Positions 1 through 8,700 of a DNA stretch of 20,172 nt are shown piece after piece (the first letter of the stretch is position 1; the number at the start of each line of letters is the position of its first letter). The notes beneath the pieces were generated by a model. It was not told where the DNA came from. It did not search any database and saw nothing but the letters and a program-made list of their open reading frames with translations. The translations under genes and the position numbers were made by a program. This DNA comes from Caldilineaceae bacterium (GTDB lineage: Bacteria; Chloroflexota; Anaerolineae; Caldilineales; Caldilineaceae). The stretch covers positions 1-20,172 of the forward strand of contig JACSRH010000281.1 in assembly GCA_014879855.1 (NCBI GenBank), read 5' to 3'.

Positions 1-1
1 G

Positions 2-304
2 ATTGAGGTTCAGCCACGCGTGACAACCGTCGAATGGACGGATGATAAGCTGGCAATGATGCTGACAGACGGCCGCATGGTGTCGGCGCCGCTGGCCTGG
101 TATCCGCGGCTGCTCCACGCCACGCCAGCGGAACGCGGCGGCTGGCGCGTCTTTGAAGACACGGACGGTCGCGATGTCATCTTCTGTGAGCAACTGGATG
201 AATTGATCCCCGTGGTTGCCTTGCTGGCGGGCGTGCCCAGCCGCGAGTCCGTGCGCTCGTTTGAGCGCTGGCTGGCGCCGCGCCGCACCCCTTCCCACTC
301 ATGA
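2..304 (+). CDS. DUF2442 domain protein, 5'-truncated by window edge
   Basis: This is a small protein of the DUF2442 family, whose biochemical role is not established. Members are often found beside DUF4160 genes in toxin-antitoxin-like pairs, but no DUF4160 partner is visible here. The diagnostic core is present: a beta-strand, then DGRMVSAPLAWYPRLLHAT, then a Trp-containing strand, then LDELIPVVALLAG. The first possible start inside the window is GTG at 20. However, the frame is open back to position 2 and encodes IEVQPR before that Val, which matches the usual N-terminal 'PRV' strand of the family, so the true start probably lies upstream of the window. The stop TGA at 302-304 overlaps the ATG of the next gene (ATGA), implying translational coupling. 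Confidence is good for the family and low for function. Confidence 0.8.
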   Translation: MEVQPRVTTVEWTDDKLAMMLTDGRMVSAPLAWYPRLLHATPAERGGWRVFEDTDGRDVIFCEQLDELIPVVALLAGVPSRESVRSFERWLAPRRTPSHS

Positions 305-1482
305 TCATCCCCTCACCTGCCGAACTCCAACGTCGCGAACTGGAAACCCAGTACGCACTGCTCGTCAAACAGCACGCGGCTGCGTCGCAGCAATTGCAAA
401 CGACGCTCAACGCCGCGAACCGGCCGTTGCTGGAAGCGCAGGTCGCAGAGCTTGCCGCGCGCGTGGCGGCGGTGTGGGAGCGGCTCAACGCGCTCGAACC
501 GGCGCCGCCCGCCGCGCTGCGCATCACCATCCGCCCGCGCATGGAGCAGGTCTACACCGCGCTCTGCGATCTCTTTGATCCTGAAGCACGCCCACTGGTC
601 GAGGTCGAGCTGGCCAACGCCACCGCACAGCCACGTCGCCTGCTCGTCAGCAGCCACATCCAGGAGTACAGCCACAGGGCCGAGACGACTGTGCCGCTGG
701 CCGCGGGCGCAACGACGACCGTGCGCCACTTGCCCGCGCTGCGCAAGCTCGCGGTGCAAGGGCTGAGCGAGCTGACGCGCGCCATGCTGTCAGTGGCGGT
801 CACCGATCTCGACACGGGCCGCGTCGTGCAGCAGGAGAGCGTGCACATTGTCCTGCTGGCGCGCAACGCCGCGCCGATCGCCGCCCGCGACCCCGCCACC
901 AACGCCTGGATCGACCTGACCCGCTATCTCGCCGCGTTTGTCACGCCCAACGCGGAGGCGGTGCTGGAAACGCTGCGCCAGGCGGTGGATCGCCACCCGG
1001 AGCGCAGACTGGCGGGTTATCAGGCGGACGTTGCCTTGCAGGTCAACGCGCTCTACGATGTGCTGAAGTACGATCTCGGCATCGCGTACATCGACGCGCG
1101 GACCAGCTTCAATCACGACGCCGCCGCGCTCGATCAGCGTGTGCGGCTGCCCAGCGAAACGTTGCGCCTGCGTTCGGCCAACTGCATCGACGGCGTGCTG
1201 CTCTTTGCCAGCCTGCTCGAAGCGTGCACGCTCAGCCCGGCGCTGCTACTCTCTCATAATCATGCTCTCGTGGGCTGGGAGACATGGCCCGACAGCGGCG
1301 TATGGGAATATCTGGAAACCACGGTGTTTTCCACCAACGACTTTGCGGAGGCGCGCGAGCTTGGCCGGCGCAAAGCTGCTTTTTTGCAGGAACAGGCCGC
1401 CCGCACAGGCGATGCAACCTGGTTCCGCCGCTGGCCCGTCAAGACCCTGCGCACACAGCACCACATCACGCCCTTGGAGTAG
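301..1482 (+). CDS. Transglutaminase-like protease-fold protein with N-terminal helical hairpin
   Basis: This 393-residue protein appears to have three parts. Residues about 7-66 form a charged, heptad-like helical hairpin. Residues about 75-190 are strand-rich and look like a beta-sandwich. The C-terminal third resembles the transglutaminase/cysteine-protease fold. The candidate catalytic residues are Cys295 in RSANCIDGVLLFASLLEA, His321 in SHNHALVGWE and Glu339 in WEYLETT. In the family the third residue is normally Asp, so Glu is atypical. There is no signal peptide or membrane segment, so it is probably cytosolic. It starts in the stop codon of the DUF2442 gene and is followed after 13 bases by the phosphorylase gene, so the three are likely co-transcribed. 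The helical hairpin recalls N-terminal regions of NTPase- and caspase-type conflict proteins from memory of those families; that link is an inference. The substrate is unknown. Confidence 0.72.
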   Translation: MIIPSPAELQRRELETQYALLVKQHAAASQQLQTTLNAANRPLLEAQVAELAARVAAVWERLNALEPAPPAALRITIRPRMEQVYTALCDLFDPEARPLVEVELANATAQPRRLLVSSHIQEYSHRAETTVPLAAGATTTVRHLPALRKLAVQGLSELTRAMLSVAVTDLDTGRVVQQESVHIVLLARNAAPIAARDPATNAWIDLTRYLAAFVTPNAEAVLETLRQAVDRHPERRLAGYQADVALQVNALYDVLKYDLGIAYIDARTSFNHDAAALDQRVRLPSETLRLRSANCIDGVLLFASLLEACTLSPALLLSHNHALVGWETWPDSGVWEYLETTVFSTNDFAEARELGRRKAAFLQEQAARTGDATWFRRWPVKTLRTQHHITPLE

Positions 1483-1495
1483 GAGGACAATCGCC

Positions 1496-2824
1496 ATGAA
1501 TCCAGTCGATATCATCACCAAGAAACGCGACGGCGGCGAACTGACGCGCCAGGAGCTTGACTTCTTCATCCACGGCGTCACCGGCGGTGCGATTCCCGAT
1601 TACCAGACCGCGGCATGGCTGATGGCGGTCTACTTCCGCGGCATGACCGACCAGGAGACGACCGACCTCACGCTGGCGATGGCCGCGTCGGGCGACCAGC
1701 TTGATCTGCACGACGTGTTGCCTGGCGCGGTCATCGTCGACAAACATTCGTCGGGCGGCGTGGGCGACAAGACGACGCTGGCCGTCGGGCCGATTGCGGC
1801 CGCGTGCGGGCTGCCCGTCGGCAAGATGAGCGGCCGCGGGCTGAGCTTTTCTGGCGGCACCATCGACAAGCTGGAGAGCATCGCCGGCTGGACCGCGGAG
1901 CTTTCCGAAGAGCATTTCCGCCGTCAATTGCGCGCGATCGGGTTGGTGATCGCCGCGCAGACGGCCAACCTGGCGCCCGCCGACAAGCTGCTCTACGCGC
2001 TGCGCGATGTGACCGGCACAGTGCCGAGCCTGCCGCTGATCGCGGCCAGCATCATGAGCAAGAAGCTGGCCGCGGGCGCGGACGCCATTGTGCTCGACGT
2101 CAAGTGTGGCCACGGCGCGTTCATGGAGACGCTGGCCGACGCGCAGGCGCTGGCGCGGCAAATGGTCGCTATTGGCGTCCTGGCCGGCCGCAAGGTGACG
2201 GCGCTCATCACGCAGATGGAGCAGCCGCTGGGTCTGGCCGTGGGCAATGCGTTGGAGGTGCAGGAGGCCATCGCCACGCTGCACGGGCAGGGGCCGGCCG
2301 ATTTTCAGGAGCTTGTTGAAGCAGTGGCGGGTGAGATGCTGCTGATTGCCGGCGCCGTGGATGGTCGGGCGGCCGCGCGCGCGCAGGTGAGCGCGGTCAT
2401 CGCGGAAGGCCGTGCGTTCGACAAGTTCCGGGCTTTTGTGGCTTCCCAGCGCGGGGACGCGACGCTGGTGGATCATCCTGCACGGCTGCCGGCTGCGCGC
2501 GTGCAAGTGCGCGTCCCCGCACGCGCCGGCGGCTACGTCCACGCCATTGACGCGCGCGAAATCGGGCTGGTGACGGTCGAATTGGGAGGCGGGCGGCTGA
2601 AGAAGGGCGATCCAGTTGACCCGGCGGTAGGCGTCGTGCTGGCCGCGAAGGTGGGGGGCCAAGTTGGCGCCGGCGAGACGCTCTGCACCATCCACGCGTC
2701 TAGCGAAACCGCCGCCACTGCTGTAAGCGCACGGCTGCAGGCAGCATACACCATCGACGCCACACCGGCTGCCCCGTTGCCAATTGTGTTGGATCGGATT
2801 GTGAGCACAGCCCACAATGTGTAG
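1496..2824 (+). CDS. deoA: Pyrimidine-nucleoside / thymidine phosphorylase
   Basis: This enzyme catalyses phosphorolysis of thymidine, deoxyuridine or uridine to the free base plus (deoxy)ribose-1-phosphate, in cytosolic pyrimidine salvage. The 442-residue length fits the family (about 430-440). The phosphate-binding loop VDKHSSGGVGDKTT is intact, as is the family signature MSGRGLSFSGGTIDKLES. The hinge and active-site stretch YALRDVTGTVPSLPLIAASI is followed by MSKKLAAGADAIVLDVK. The C-terminal alpha/beta domain with GGGRLKKGDPVDPAVG is complete. The start at ATG 1496 is set by AGGAGG at 1481-1486 and by the conserved N-terminus MNPVDIITKKRDGGELT. The open frame runs further upstream only as an overlap with the preceding gene. 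One small oddity is KCGHGAFM where relatives usually have a smaller residue than His. Whether it is Pdp-like (broad) or DeoA-like (thymidine-specific) cannot be settled by reading, so the symbol is provisional. Confidence 0.93.
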   Translation: MNPVDIITKKRDGGELTRQELDFFIHGVTGGAIPDYQTAAWLMAVYFRGMTDQETTDLTLAMAASGDQLDLHDVLPGAVIVDKHSSGGVGDKTTLAVGPIAAACGLPVGKMSGRGLSFSGGTIDKLESIAGWTAELSEEHFRRQLRAIGLVIAAQTANLAPADKLLYALRDVTGTVPSLPLIAASIMSKKLAAGADAIVLDVKCGHGAFMETLADAQALARQMVAIGVLAGRKVTALITQMEQPLGLAVGNALEVQEAIATLHGQGPADFQELVEAVAGEMLLIAGAVDGRAAARAQVSAVIAEGRAFDKFRAFVASQRGDATLVDHPARLPAARVQVRVPARAGGYVHAIDAREIGLVTVELGGGRLKKGDPVDPAVGVVLAAKVGGQVGAGETLCTIHASSETAATAVSARLQAAYTIDATPAAPLPIVLDRIVSTAHNV

Positions 2825-2827
2825 ATT

Positions 2828-2896
2828 GGGCTACCAGCCCGACGTGTCTTGCGCCAACGCAAAGGCCGCGCCCACCACCGCCGTCACGCTGGGCGC
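2828..2896. terminator. Possible bidirectional terminator hairpins between convergent genes
   Basis: The 77-base gap between the convergent phosphorylase and glycosyltransferase genes holds two inverted repeats. GGGCT/AGCCC at 2828-2832 and 2836-2840 has a 3-base loop. GCGCCCA/TGGGCGC at 2868-2874 and 2890-2896 has a 15-base loop. Neither has a clear T-tract, so intrinsic termination is only a suggestion from the convergent arrangement. Confidence 0.3.
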
Positions 2897-2901
2897 ATGA
2901 C

Positions 2902-4110
2902 CTACTGCCACTCTGTATTGCGCCGCTCACGCACGACTTCGTTGTAGAGCGCCGCGGTGCGCTGGGCAATGTGACGCCACGCGTACTTCTCCTCGACTTC
3001 GGCCTGCGCGCGGTGGCGGCGCGACTCAGCGGCAGCCGGATTGGCAAAGAGCTGATTGACCGCCCACACGATACTCATCGCATCGTTGGGATAAATGGTC
3101 AGGCCGTTCTCTTTGTGGTGGACGACTTCCGCCAGCCCACCCACACTCGACGCGATGACGCTGGCGCCGGCAGCCATTGCTTCGAGCGCCACAATGCCAA
3201 AAGGTTCGTAGAGGCTGGGGAAGATGGCAGCATCGACAATGGCGTACAGGCAGTCGCGTTCGTCATCGCTCACAAACCCCAGGAAGTTGATCGACTTCTC
3301 GACGTTCAGCTCATAGGCCAGCGGCCAATACTTCTCGCCATTTTTGCCGACCACCAGCAGCCGCGTGTTGGGATAATCGGCCAGGATGCGCGGCATGGCG
3401 CGAATCAGTACGTGCAGCCCTTTTTCATGCACGATGCGTCCCACGTAAAGCAAGAGGTGCTCACCTTCAGGCGCGTAGCGCTGGCGCAACAAGGTGCGCT
3501 GCCCCTCTGGACAACGCGTCATTTCTTCAATGTTGATGCCATTGGGAATAACTACGGTCTTGCTTTCGGGCACGCCAAAGTAGTTTTGCAATTCATGTTG
3601 CATAAATGTGCTGCACGCAATGGCGTTCCACGACTCAAAGCAACTCTGCCCTTCCAGTCTGTCGATCTGCCAACTGGTTTCGCTCGGCAGGTGTCCCTGA
3701 TGCCGCCCGCGCTCGGTGGCATGAATGGTTGTGATCAGCGGCGTTTTCCAGCGATGCTTGAGCGCAATGCCTGTCTTGGCAACGAGCCAGTCATGAGTGT
3801 GGATCAGGTCGTAGGTAAGGCGCTCGCCAAGCTGTTCGGCGTAGGCCGTCAGCCACTGGTTGCCCTCCACGACGCTGTTGTAATGATCCAGCGGGTCGAT
3901 CGGCGGGACATCGACGCGGTGCAAGGTCAGAAATTCGTTGACCTGCTCCTCTGGGGCGCCGCCGCTGAAGCGCGTCGTGAGCACGTCAACATAGAGCGGC
4001 CCGTCGTCGGTGATCTGTCCTGCCAAAGCCGGCGCCAGGTCGGCCACATGTTTTCCCATGCCGCCGACTACATTGGGAGGGTACTCCCACGAGATTAGCA
4101 ATATACGCAT
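2902..4110 (-). CDS. GT4/GT5-type glycosyltransferase, glycogen-synthase-like
   Basis: This 402-residue GT-B fold glycosyltransferase probably transfers sugar from a nucleotide-sugar donor to a glycan or storage polysaccharide in the cytosol. The N-terminal MRILLISWEYPPNVVGGMGK carries the GGMG loop typical of glycogen-synthase-like enzymes. THDWLV (about 105-110) is also typical. The donor-binding half has VGRIVHEKGLHVLIRAM with Arg225 and Lys230, and the E-x7-E motif YEPFGIVALEAMAAG with Glu302 and Glu310. No membrane segment is seen. It is the last gene of the minus-strand run and starts 25 bases after the lipoprotein stop, with AAGG as a modest ribosome site. The acceptor cannot be deduced. 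Glycogen synthesis and envelope glycan synthesis are both possible, and the neighbouring peptidoglycan enzyme mildly favours an envelope role. Confidence 0.88.
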   Translation of the reverse strand: MRILLISWEYPPNVVGGMGKHVADLAPALAGQITDDGPLYVDVLTTRFSGGAPEEQVNEFLTLHRVDVPPIDPLDHYNSVVEGNQWLTAYAEQLGERLTYDLIHTHDWLVAKTGIALKHRWKTPLITTIHATERGRHQGHLPSETSWQIDRLEGQSCFESWNAIACSTFMQHELQNYFGVPESKTVVIPNGINIEEMTRCPEGQRTLLRQRYAPEGEHLLLYVGRIVHEKGLHVLIRAMPRILADYPNTRLLVVGKNGEKYWPLAYELNVEKSINFLGFVSDDERDCLYAIVDAAIFPSLYEPFGIVALEAMAAGASVIASSVGGLAEVVHHKENGLTIYPNDAMSIVWAVNQLFANPAAAESRRHRAQAEVEEKYAWRHIAQRTAALYNEVVRERRNTEWQ

Positions 4111-4135
4111 AAAATACCTTGGAGACGCTGCGGTC

Positions 4136-5044
4136 TCAAGGGGTGTAGGAACGACTCACCCCATTCTCTACCTCGAACAGCTCGACATGCCACGGGGTGA
4201 CAGCGGTCGAGGCAGCACCCGTGACGGCGTCGATGGCGGCACGCGTCGCCTGATAGACGAGAAATGCAGAAGGCGTCGCTGGTGAATGGTGCGCTGCCCA
4301 ATCATTATAGTAGACGTTTGACCACGTCAACCAATACAATTTGCTGTCAGTTTTAGTGCGTTCTGTCAGAATGGGATCGCCGCCCGCCGGCCCGAGCCAG
4401 AACGGGATGCTGGCAAGCTGAGGCGGCAGCAGTTCCAGAAAGGCGGCCGCCTCAGCGGCCGCGCCGCGCCAGAAAATGGCGTCACGGCTGGTGAGTGAGG
4501 CCGCGGCGGCAGGAGCGTCGCTGAACGTACGCACAGGCAGCCCAGCAACTGCTGTCCACGCTGCATCGTCCCACGCGGGCCAGCCCTGCGCATTGCCCGC
4601 CAGAACGAGCGTAGTTGCGCCTTGCGTTTGCACTGCAGCGCCAGCCGCGCGGATCAAGCCCGCTGCCCAGGCGTCGTCGAACGGCGCGGCAAAACCGCCG
4701 GCTGGCGCCACCGCATAGGGGGCAAACCAGGGCAGCGACGCCGCACCCAGGCGGTCGCGGCTTGCCGCAGCCAGCGCCGGCGACAACGGCCCAACCACGG
4801 CCTGCACCTGAGGATCGACGAGCAGCTTTTCCGCGGCGCGTACGGTGCGTGCGGGGTCTGCACTGTTGTCAAGCGCCAATGGGATGATAGCTACGGGGCC
4901 GGCCGGCGCGTCGGCCAGCGCCTGGCGCATTGCCGCGAGCGCCTCATAGCCCGTGCGCCGATACAGCCCTTCGAAGGGCGCGATCAAGCCGATCTTGACA
5001 ATCGGGCGCACATCGGTGCAGGCGACAAGCACTAGCCCCAGCAT
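4136..5044 (-). CDS. Periplasmic-binding-protein-like lipoprotein (type I, branched-chain amino acid receptor type)
   Basis: The predicted extracytoplasmic protein resembles the substrate-binding proteins of branched-chain amino acid ABC transporters (type I periplasmic binding fold). After the signal comes VKIGLIAPFEGLYRRTGYEA, the typical first strand and helix, then LLVDPQVQAVVGPLSPA and PWFAPYAVAP. The protein is 302 residues from the ATG at 5044, shorter than the usual 370-400. A lipobox LVLVAC puts the lipidated Cys at residue 9, which is too early for a full signal peptide. The codons just upstream (KWRRSSILL) would supply the basic and hydrophobic region, but no ATG, GTG or TTG lies there in frame. 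The next in-frame ATGs (5293, 5287) lie inside mltG beyond a repeat. No permease or ATPase gene is nearby, so it may be a sensor or a wall-associated binding protein rather than a transporter part. The family is fairly sure and the start is not. Confidence 0.72.
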   Translation of the reverse strand: MLGLVLVACTDVRPIVKIGLIAPFEGLYRRTGYEALAAMRQALADAPAGPVAIIPLALDNSADPARTVRAAEKLLVDPQVQAVVGPLSPALAAASRDRLGAASLPWFAPYAVAPAGGFAAPFDDAWAAGLIRAAGAAVQTQGATTLVLAGNAQGWPAWDDAAWTAVAGLPVRTFSDAPAAAASLTSRDAIFWRGAAAEAAAFLELLPPQLASIPFWLGPAGGDPILTERTKTDSKLYWLTWSNVYYNDWAAHHSPATPSAFLVYQATRAAIDAVTGAASTAVTPWHVELFEVENGVSRSYTP

Positions 5045-5076
5045 GAGCAGGATGCTCGATCTGCGCCATTTATTTT

Positions 5077-5173
5077 GACGCAGAGGCGCTGAGATGCGGA
5101 GGCTCGCAGAGGAAAAGCAAGAATCTTGTACAGATTTCTCTGCGTTTTCTCTGCCGCTCTGCGTCTCCGCGTC
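5077..5173. repeat. Imperfect inverted repeat of the CGCAGAG intergenic family
   Basis: The gap between mltG and the lipoprotein gene is largely an imperfect palindrome. The left arm (about 5077-5116) is built of GACGCAGAG/GCGCTGAG/TGCGGAG/CGCAGAGG units. The right arm (about 5135-5173) carries the complementary CTCTGCGTT/CTCTGCC/CTCTGCGTC/TCCGCGTC units. The loop is AT-rich. Such CTCTGCGT-type repeats occur widely between genes in environmental bacteria (from memory). Confidence 0.75.
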
Positions 5174-5213
5174 CAGAAAGTCTGGTTTCAACGTCGTTTT
5201 CAAGAGAGCCGGA

Positions 5214-6506
5214 TTACGGATTGTAACCGTATGTCTGAAGACTTTGTTGCTGTTCCGCGTAAGTTTGAACGAAAATATGCCGCCCATCCTCACCGGTCGC
5301 CACGAAGAAACAGTAGCCAGTCTGCGCCGGGTTGCGCGTCGCTTCGATGGCGCTTAGCCCTGGGTTGGCGATTGGCCCCGGCGGCAAGCCAGGCGAGAGA
5401 TAGGTGTTGTAGGGGCTTTGCACAAATTTGTATTCTTCCACCGACTGCGGCTTCCACCACCAGTTGCCCACGGTGCCGCGCGCATATTGCACCGTGGGAT
5501 CAGCCTGCAAATAGGGGCCGCCGACCTCCGGGCACTTGTTGTTGAGGCGGTTGATATAGACGCCCGCAATGATCGGCCGTTCATCGGACTGGACCGCCTC
5601 GCGCTCGACGATGCTGGCGACCGTGATCAGATCGCGCCCGCTCAAGCCGCTGCCGCCGCCGGTCAGATTTTTGACGCCCACTCTGTCCTCAAAGTTGTCC
5701 AAAAAAGGGCGAATCACCTGTTCGGGCGTCGCGGCCAGCACGGGCAACCGATAGGTGTCGGGGAAGAGAAAGCCTTCCAGCGAGGCATCGGCTGGCAGGC
5801 TCTGCAGAAAATCATAGTTGTCAAAAATTGTCAGGCTGCGTGGGTTGCGCACCGCGGCCAGGAAGCGGTCGTTTTCGATGATGTTTGCCTCCGAGAGCCG
5901 CTCGGCGATCTCTTCGGCGCGCATTCCCTCCGGGATGGTGACGAGCGCCTCCTCGAAGAGCGCGTTTTGCAGCGACTCGGCAATTTCCGGCATCGTCATC
6001 GTTTCGGCCAGCATGAAGTTGCCTGCTTCAATGTTGCGCTCCAATCCCGTGACGCGCAAATACAGATTGAAGAGGTCGGAATCGTTGATCAGACCCTCTG
6101 CGGCCAACCGCGCGGCGATAAAGCGCGCTGGCTCGCCCGGCGCCACAGTGAAAGGACGCGGACGCAAGTCGTTACCCGCTGGCACAGTGAGTTCGTCCTC
6201 GCGCAGACGCAGATTAAAGGCCAACACTTGTTGCTCGATGCTGTCCGGGTCGAGCGAAAATTGGTTGGCGTTAGGGTCGATCAGGCCGGCGGTGCTCTGC
6301 GGCGCGGCCAGCAACTGCTCATCCAGATGCGCCGTGCTGACGAGCCAGACGCCAGCCAGCACGCCGAGGACGAGCAGCAGCGTGCCCAATTTCAACAGAT
6401 TCCAGATCAGCGGGGCGCCCTGCACCTGATCGCGCCAATTAGTGCGCGCCTGGTCTAGCTCCGTGCGTCGCACCAGCACCTGTTGCTGTCGTTCGTCGAT
6501 CGCCAT
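5214..6506 (-). CDS. mltG: Endolytic murein transglycosylase MltG
   Basis: MltG cleaves nascent glycan strands in the cytoplasmic membrane and so helps set peptidoglycan chain length. This 430-residue protein has a cytosolic N-terminus, one membrane helix at about 37-57 and an extracytoplasmic YceG domain. Landmarks in order are IPEGMRAEEIAERL (about 191-204, LysM-like part), LEGFLFPDTYRLP (243-255), ASIVEREA with the catalytic glutamate Glu301, LQADPTVQYA (333-342), SPYNTYLSPGLPPGPIANPG (364-383) and FFVATGEDGRHIFVQTYAEQ near the end. The final EH of the usual TYxEH motif is EQ here. The ATG at 6506 directly precedes the soluble N-terminal segment, with GGAC as a weak ribosome site. It follows ruvX, as in the alaS-ruvX-mltG clusters of Firmicutes, with 124 bases between them. 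Confidence 0.95.
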   Translation of the reverse strand: MAIDERQQQVLVRRTELDQARTNWRDQVQGAPLIWNLLKLGTLLLVLGVLAGVWLVSTAHLDEQLLAAPQSTAGLIDPNANQFSLDPDSIEQQVLAFNLRLREDELTVPAGNDLRPRPFTVAPGEPARFIAARLAAEGLINDSDLFNLYLRVTGLERNIEAGNFMLAETMTMPEIAESLQNALFEEALVTIPEGMRAEEIAERLSEANIIENDRFLAAVRNPRSLTIFDNYDFLQSLPADASLEGFLFPDTYRLPVLAATPEQVIRPFLDNFEDRVGVKNLTGGGSGLSGRDLITVASIVEREAVQSDERPIIAGVYINRLNNKCPEVGGPYLQADPTVQYARGTVGNWWWKPQSVEEYKFVQSPYNTYLSPGLPPGPIANPGLSAIEATRNPAQTGYCFFVATGEDGRHIFVQTYAEQQQSLQTYGYNP

Positions 6507-6530
6507 ATGCGTCCACAGTCCTTATCAGTG

Positions 6531-6555
6531 GCGAGGGGCGAGTTGCGAGGGGCGA
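6531..6555. repeat. Short tandem repeat GCGAGGGGCGA
   Basis: Two perfect copies of the 11-mer GCGAGGGGCGA (6531-6541 and 6545-6555) are separated by GTT. They lie in the 124-base gap between ruvX and mltG. The rest of that gap shows no gene. Confidence 0.75.
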
Positions 6556-6630
6556 CGCTCCCTCATGGCACTCACTTCCCCGTTACGTTTCCTCTGAAAA
6601 TCTCTGGCAAGTTGTGTCATTCCAGGCAGC

Positions 6631-7137
6631 TTACTGGGCTGATTTAGGAGGGAGGTCGATGCGCCCATAGCTCATTGCGGCCGGCGCCGACCTGCTGTCC
6701 AGGTAGCTCTGCAAAATGACAGCCGCGGCCGCGGCGTCTTCAGCCACATCCCCGCCACGCTCGGCCAGGATCGTCTGCGCCGCATAGGTGCTCAACCGTT
6801 CATCCCAGAAGATCACCGGCAGAGGCGCGCCCAGCAGTGCGCGCAGCGCGTGCGCCAACCGCAACGCCCATTTTCGCACCGTCTGCGCCCACTCCCCTTC
6901 GCTGCCATCCATATTGAGTGGCAAACCACAGATGAGCGCCTGCACCTCTTCGCGGCGCGCCAAGTTTGCCAATACTGCAAAGTCTTCGTTGCGGCTGCGA
7001 CGCTGGAGCACAGCCAGCGGGCGTGCGGCCAGTTGCAGTGGATCGCATACTGCCACCCCAATGCGCGCCAACCCGACGTCGAGCGCCAGGAGTTTGCCGG
7101 TGGGTGGAAGGATGTCGTTACTGTTCTGCGACGCCAT
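6631..7137 (-). CDS. ruvX: RuvX/YqgF-type pre-16S rRNA nuclease
   Basis: This 168-residue RNase H-fold protein belongs to the YqgF/RuvX family. The family is assigned to 16S rRNA 5'-end maturation and in some accounts to Holliday junction resolution. Key elements are LLALDVGLARIGVAVCDP with the first acidic residue, ICGLPLNMDGSEG (family consensus VGLPLNMDGSEG), VIFWDERLSTYAAQ with the DERLST motif, and EDAAAAAVILQSYLD with the last acidic residue. All putative metal-binding acids are present. The ATG at 7137 lies inside the 3' end of the upstream gene (20-base overlap), with AGGTG as a possible ribosome site, so translational coupling is likely. About 20 C-terminal residues follow the last conserved helix and look non-essential. 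Confidence 0.94.
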   Translation of the reverse strand: MASQNSNDILPPTGKLLALDVGLARIGVAVCDPLQLAARPLAVLQRRSRNEDFAVLANLARREEVQALICGLPLNMDGSEGEWAQTVRKWALRLAHALRALLGAPLPVIFWDERLSTYAAQTILAERGGDVAEDAAAAAVILQSYLDSRSAPAAMSYGRIDLPPKSAQ

Positions 7138-8700
7138 AATCGACGCGCACCTGGATGCGGCTCGGCAGGCTCGGCAACACGCCCTTCCACGCCGGGTCGA
7201 GGTAGACTTCCGGCGGACCCTCGATCAGCCAACGCTCCTGGATCGTCCGCGCGGCTTCCTCTGGCGCCATGCCAGCGACCGCGTCGCGCACCTCATCCGG
7301 ATCGATCGGCGTAGTATAGTCAGCCGAGATGGTCATCGTAAAGACTACCGAGCTGCTGGTTGCCTCGCTCTGTGGCTGGCGCTGCGCCCGCACGCTGTCG
7401 AGCACCAGGCGGCCGCGTTCAGGCACCTGACCTTGCAATTTGGTGAGAATCACGTCGGTGGCCTCTTGCTCGTTCACGGCCAGCCCTTGGGCCAAAACGC
7501 GCACGGAACCGCTCAGTTGTTGTGCTTCCTCGTCGCTGTATTGATCGAAAGACTGGGCAACGACAAAGGTCTGCACCGATTCCGCCGGCAACCACTCGCC
7601 GGGTTCCAACTGCGCCTGCAATGTTTCGTAGGCCTTTGCCTCGGCGCTGGCTTGCAGGGCGGCGACCAGTTGCTCGCGATCCTGCTGAGAGACGACAGAG
7701 ACCAGTTCTGCGCCGCCGCCGCCCGTGCCATTGGAGTTGTTGACGCGCAGCCGGAAGCGGAGCGCGCCCACGACAGAGTTGATCGTATTGGCGCGCACGT
7801 TGCCGGTGGTGCCTGGTTCGCTGGCTTCCACCGGTACGCTCACACGCTGGCCGACGCCGCCCTCAACGCGCGCTTCCTGCAGGGTGCGGAACTGCACGGG
7901 CGTCCCAGAACTTGTGCTGACCAGGGTGTTCACTGGGATTGTCACAGGCGCGGTGCTCAGATTGCTGAAAACCACCTCGCCAACCGCGTTGCCGCTCGCC
8001 TTCTGCGATGTGCCTGTTGCCAACACGGCGCCGCGCTCCAGCAATTCGGTCTTGATCAGGCGCGCGGGCAGTTGTGCGCCCTTCACATCGGCTGCGGGCA
8101 GCCCAGCCGTGGCAGTCATCGCCAGATCGGTTTGGAGGGGAAGGCGTCCCGGCGTCAAAACGAGTGTCGCCGCTGGCAGCACATAGTAGGTAAACCCAGC
8201 GAGCGCCACCACAATCAACAGCCCCATGAGCAGGTTGCCGGCAAAACGCATCCAGCCCGGCGCGGGTCGTCGATACGCGGCTTCACTTTTGATGCGCCGT
8301 TGACGCGCCTGACGCTGGGTTGGCAGCATCTGACGTGCGACGATGTCTTGTCGACGCCAGGCTGGCGGATCGGGCAGGCCTGCATCTGGGCGGCGCGGGT
8401 CGATCAACGGCAACAATGGATCCATGCGCCAGCGATCGTCGGCCGCTTGTTCCGCGCGGCTAAAGACCGGCACGCCCACTTGTCTGGCCGCGGTGCGCGT
8501 CGCCGGCTCGCGCGTGATGAGGGCGATTTCGTTGTGCTGGATTTGGGCCTGGCGCTGCACGAGGCGCATGCGCGCCACGTTGTTGAGTTCAAGCCAGCCC
8601 TCGGGCACGTCCAGCGCAATGCGTTTGTTGCGCCACTGCCCCAGCGCGCGACGCACCCCTTCAAGGCTGGCGTCCGGTGGAATTCGATAAAATTCAGTCA

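Noticed and set aside
2..1482. Toxin-antitoxin pair made of DUF2442 and the next gene
   Set aside because: The overlap is suggestive, but the second protein is a large transglutaminase-like protein rather than DUF4160 or a known toxin, so I report only coupling.
1139..1495. N-terminal extension of the phosphorylase upstream of 1496
   Set aside because: It overlaps the transglutaminase-like gene out of frame, and the AGGAGG site plus the conserved N-terminus support ATG 1496.
1466..2815. Long open frame on the minus strand opposite the nucleoside phosphorylase
   Set aside because: It is a GC-rich shadow with His/Arg/Gln-rich low-complexity translation and no family motif. The plus strand is a clear enzyme.
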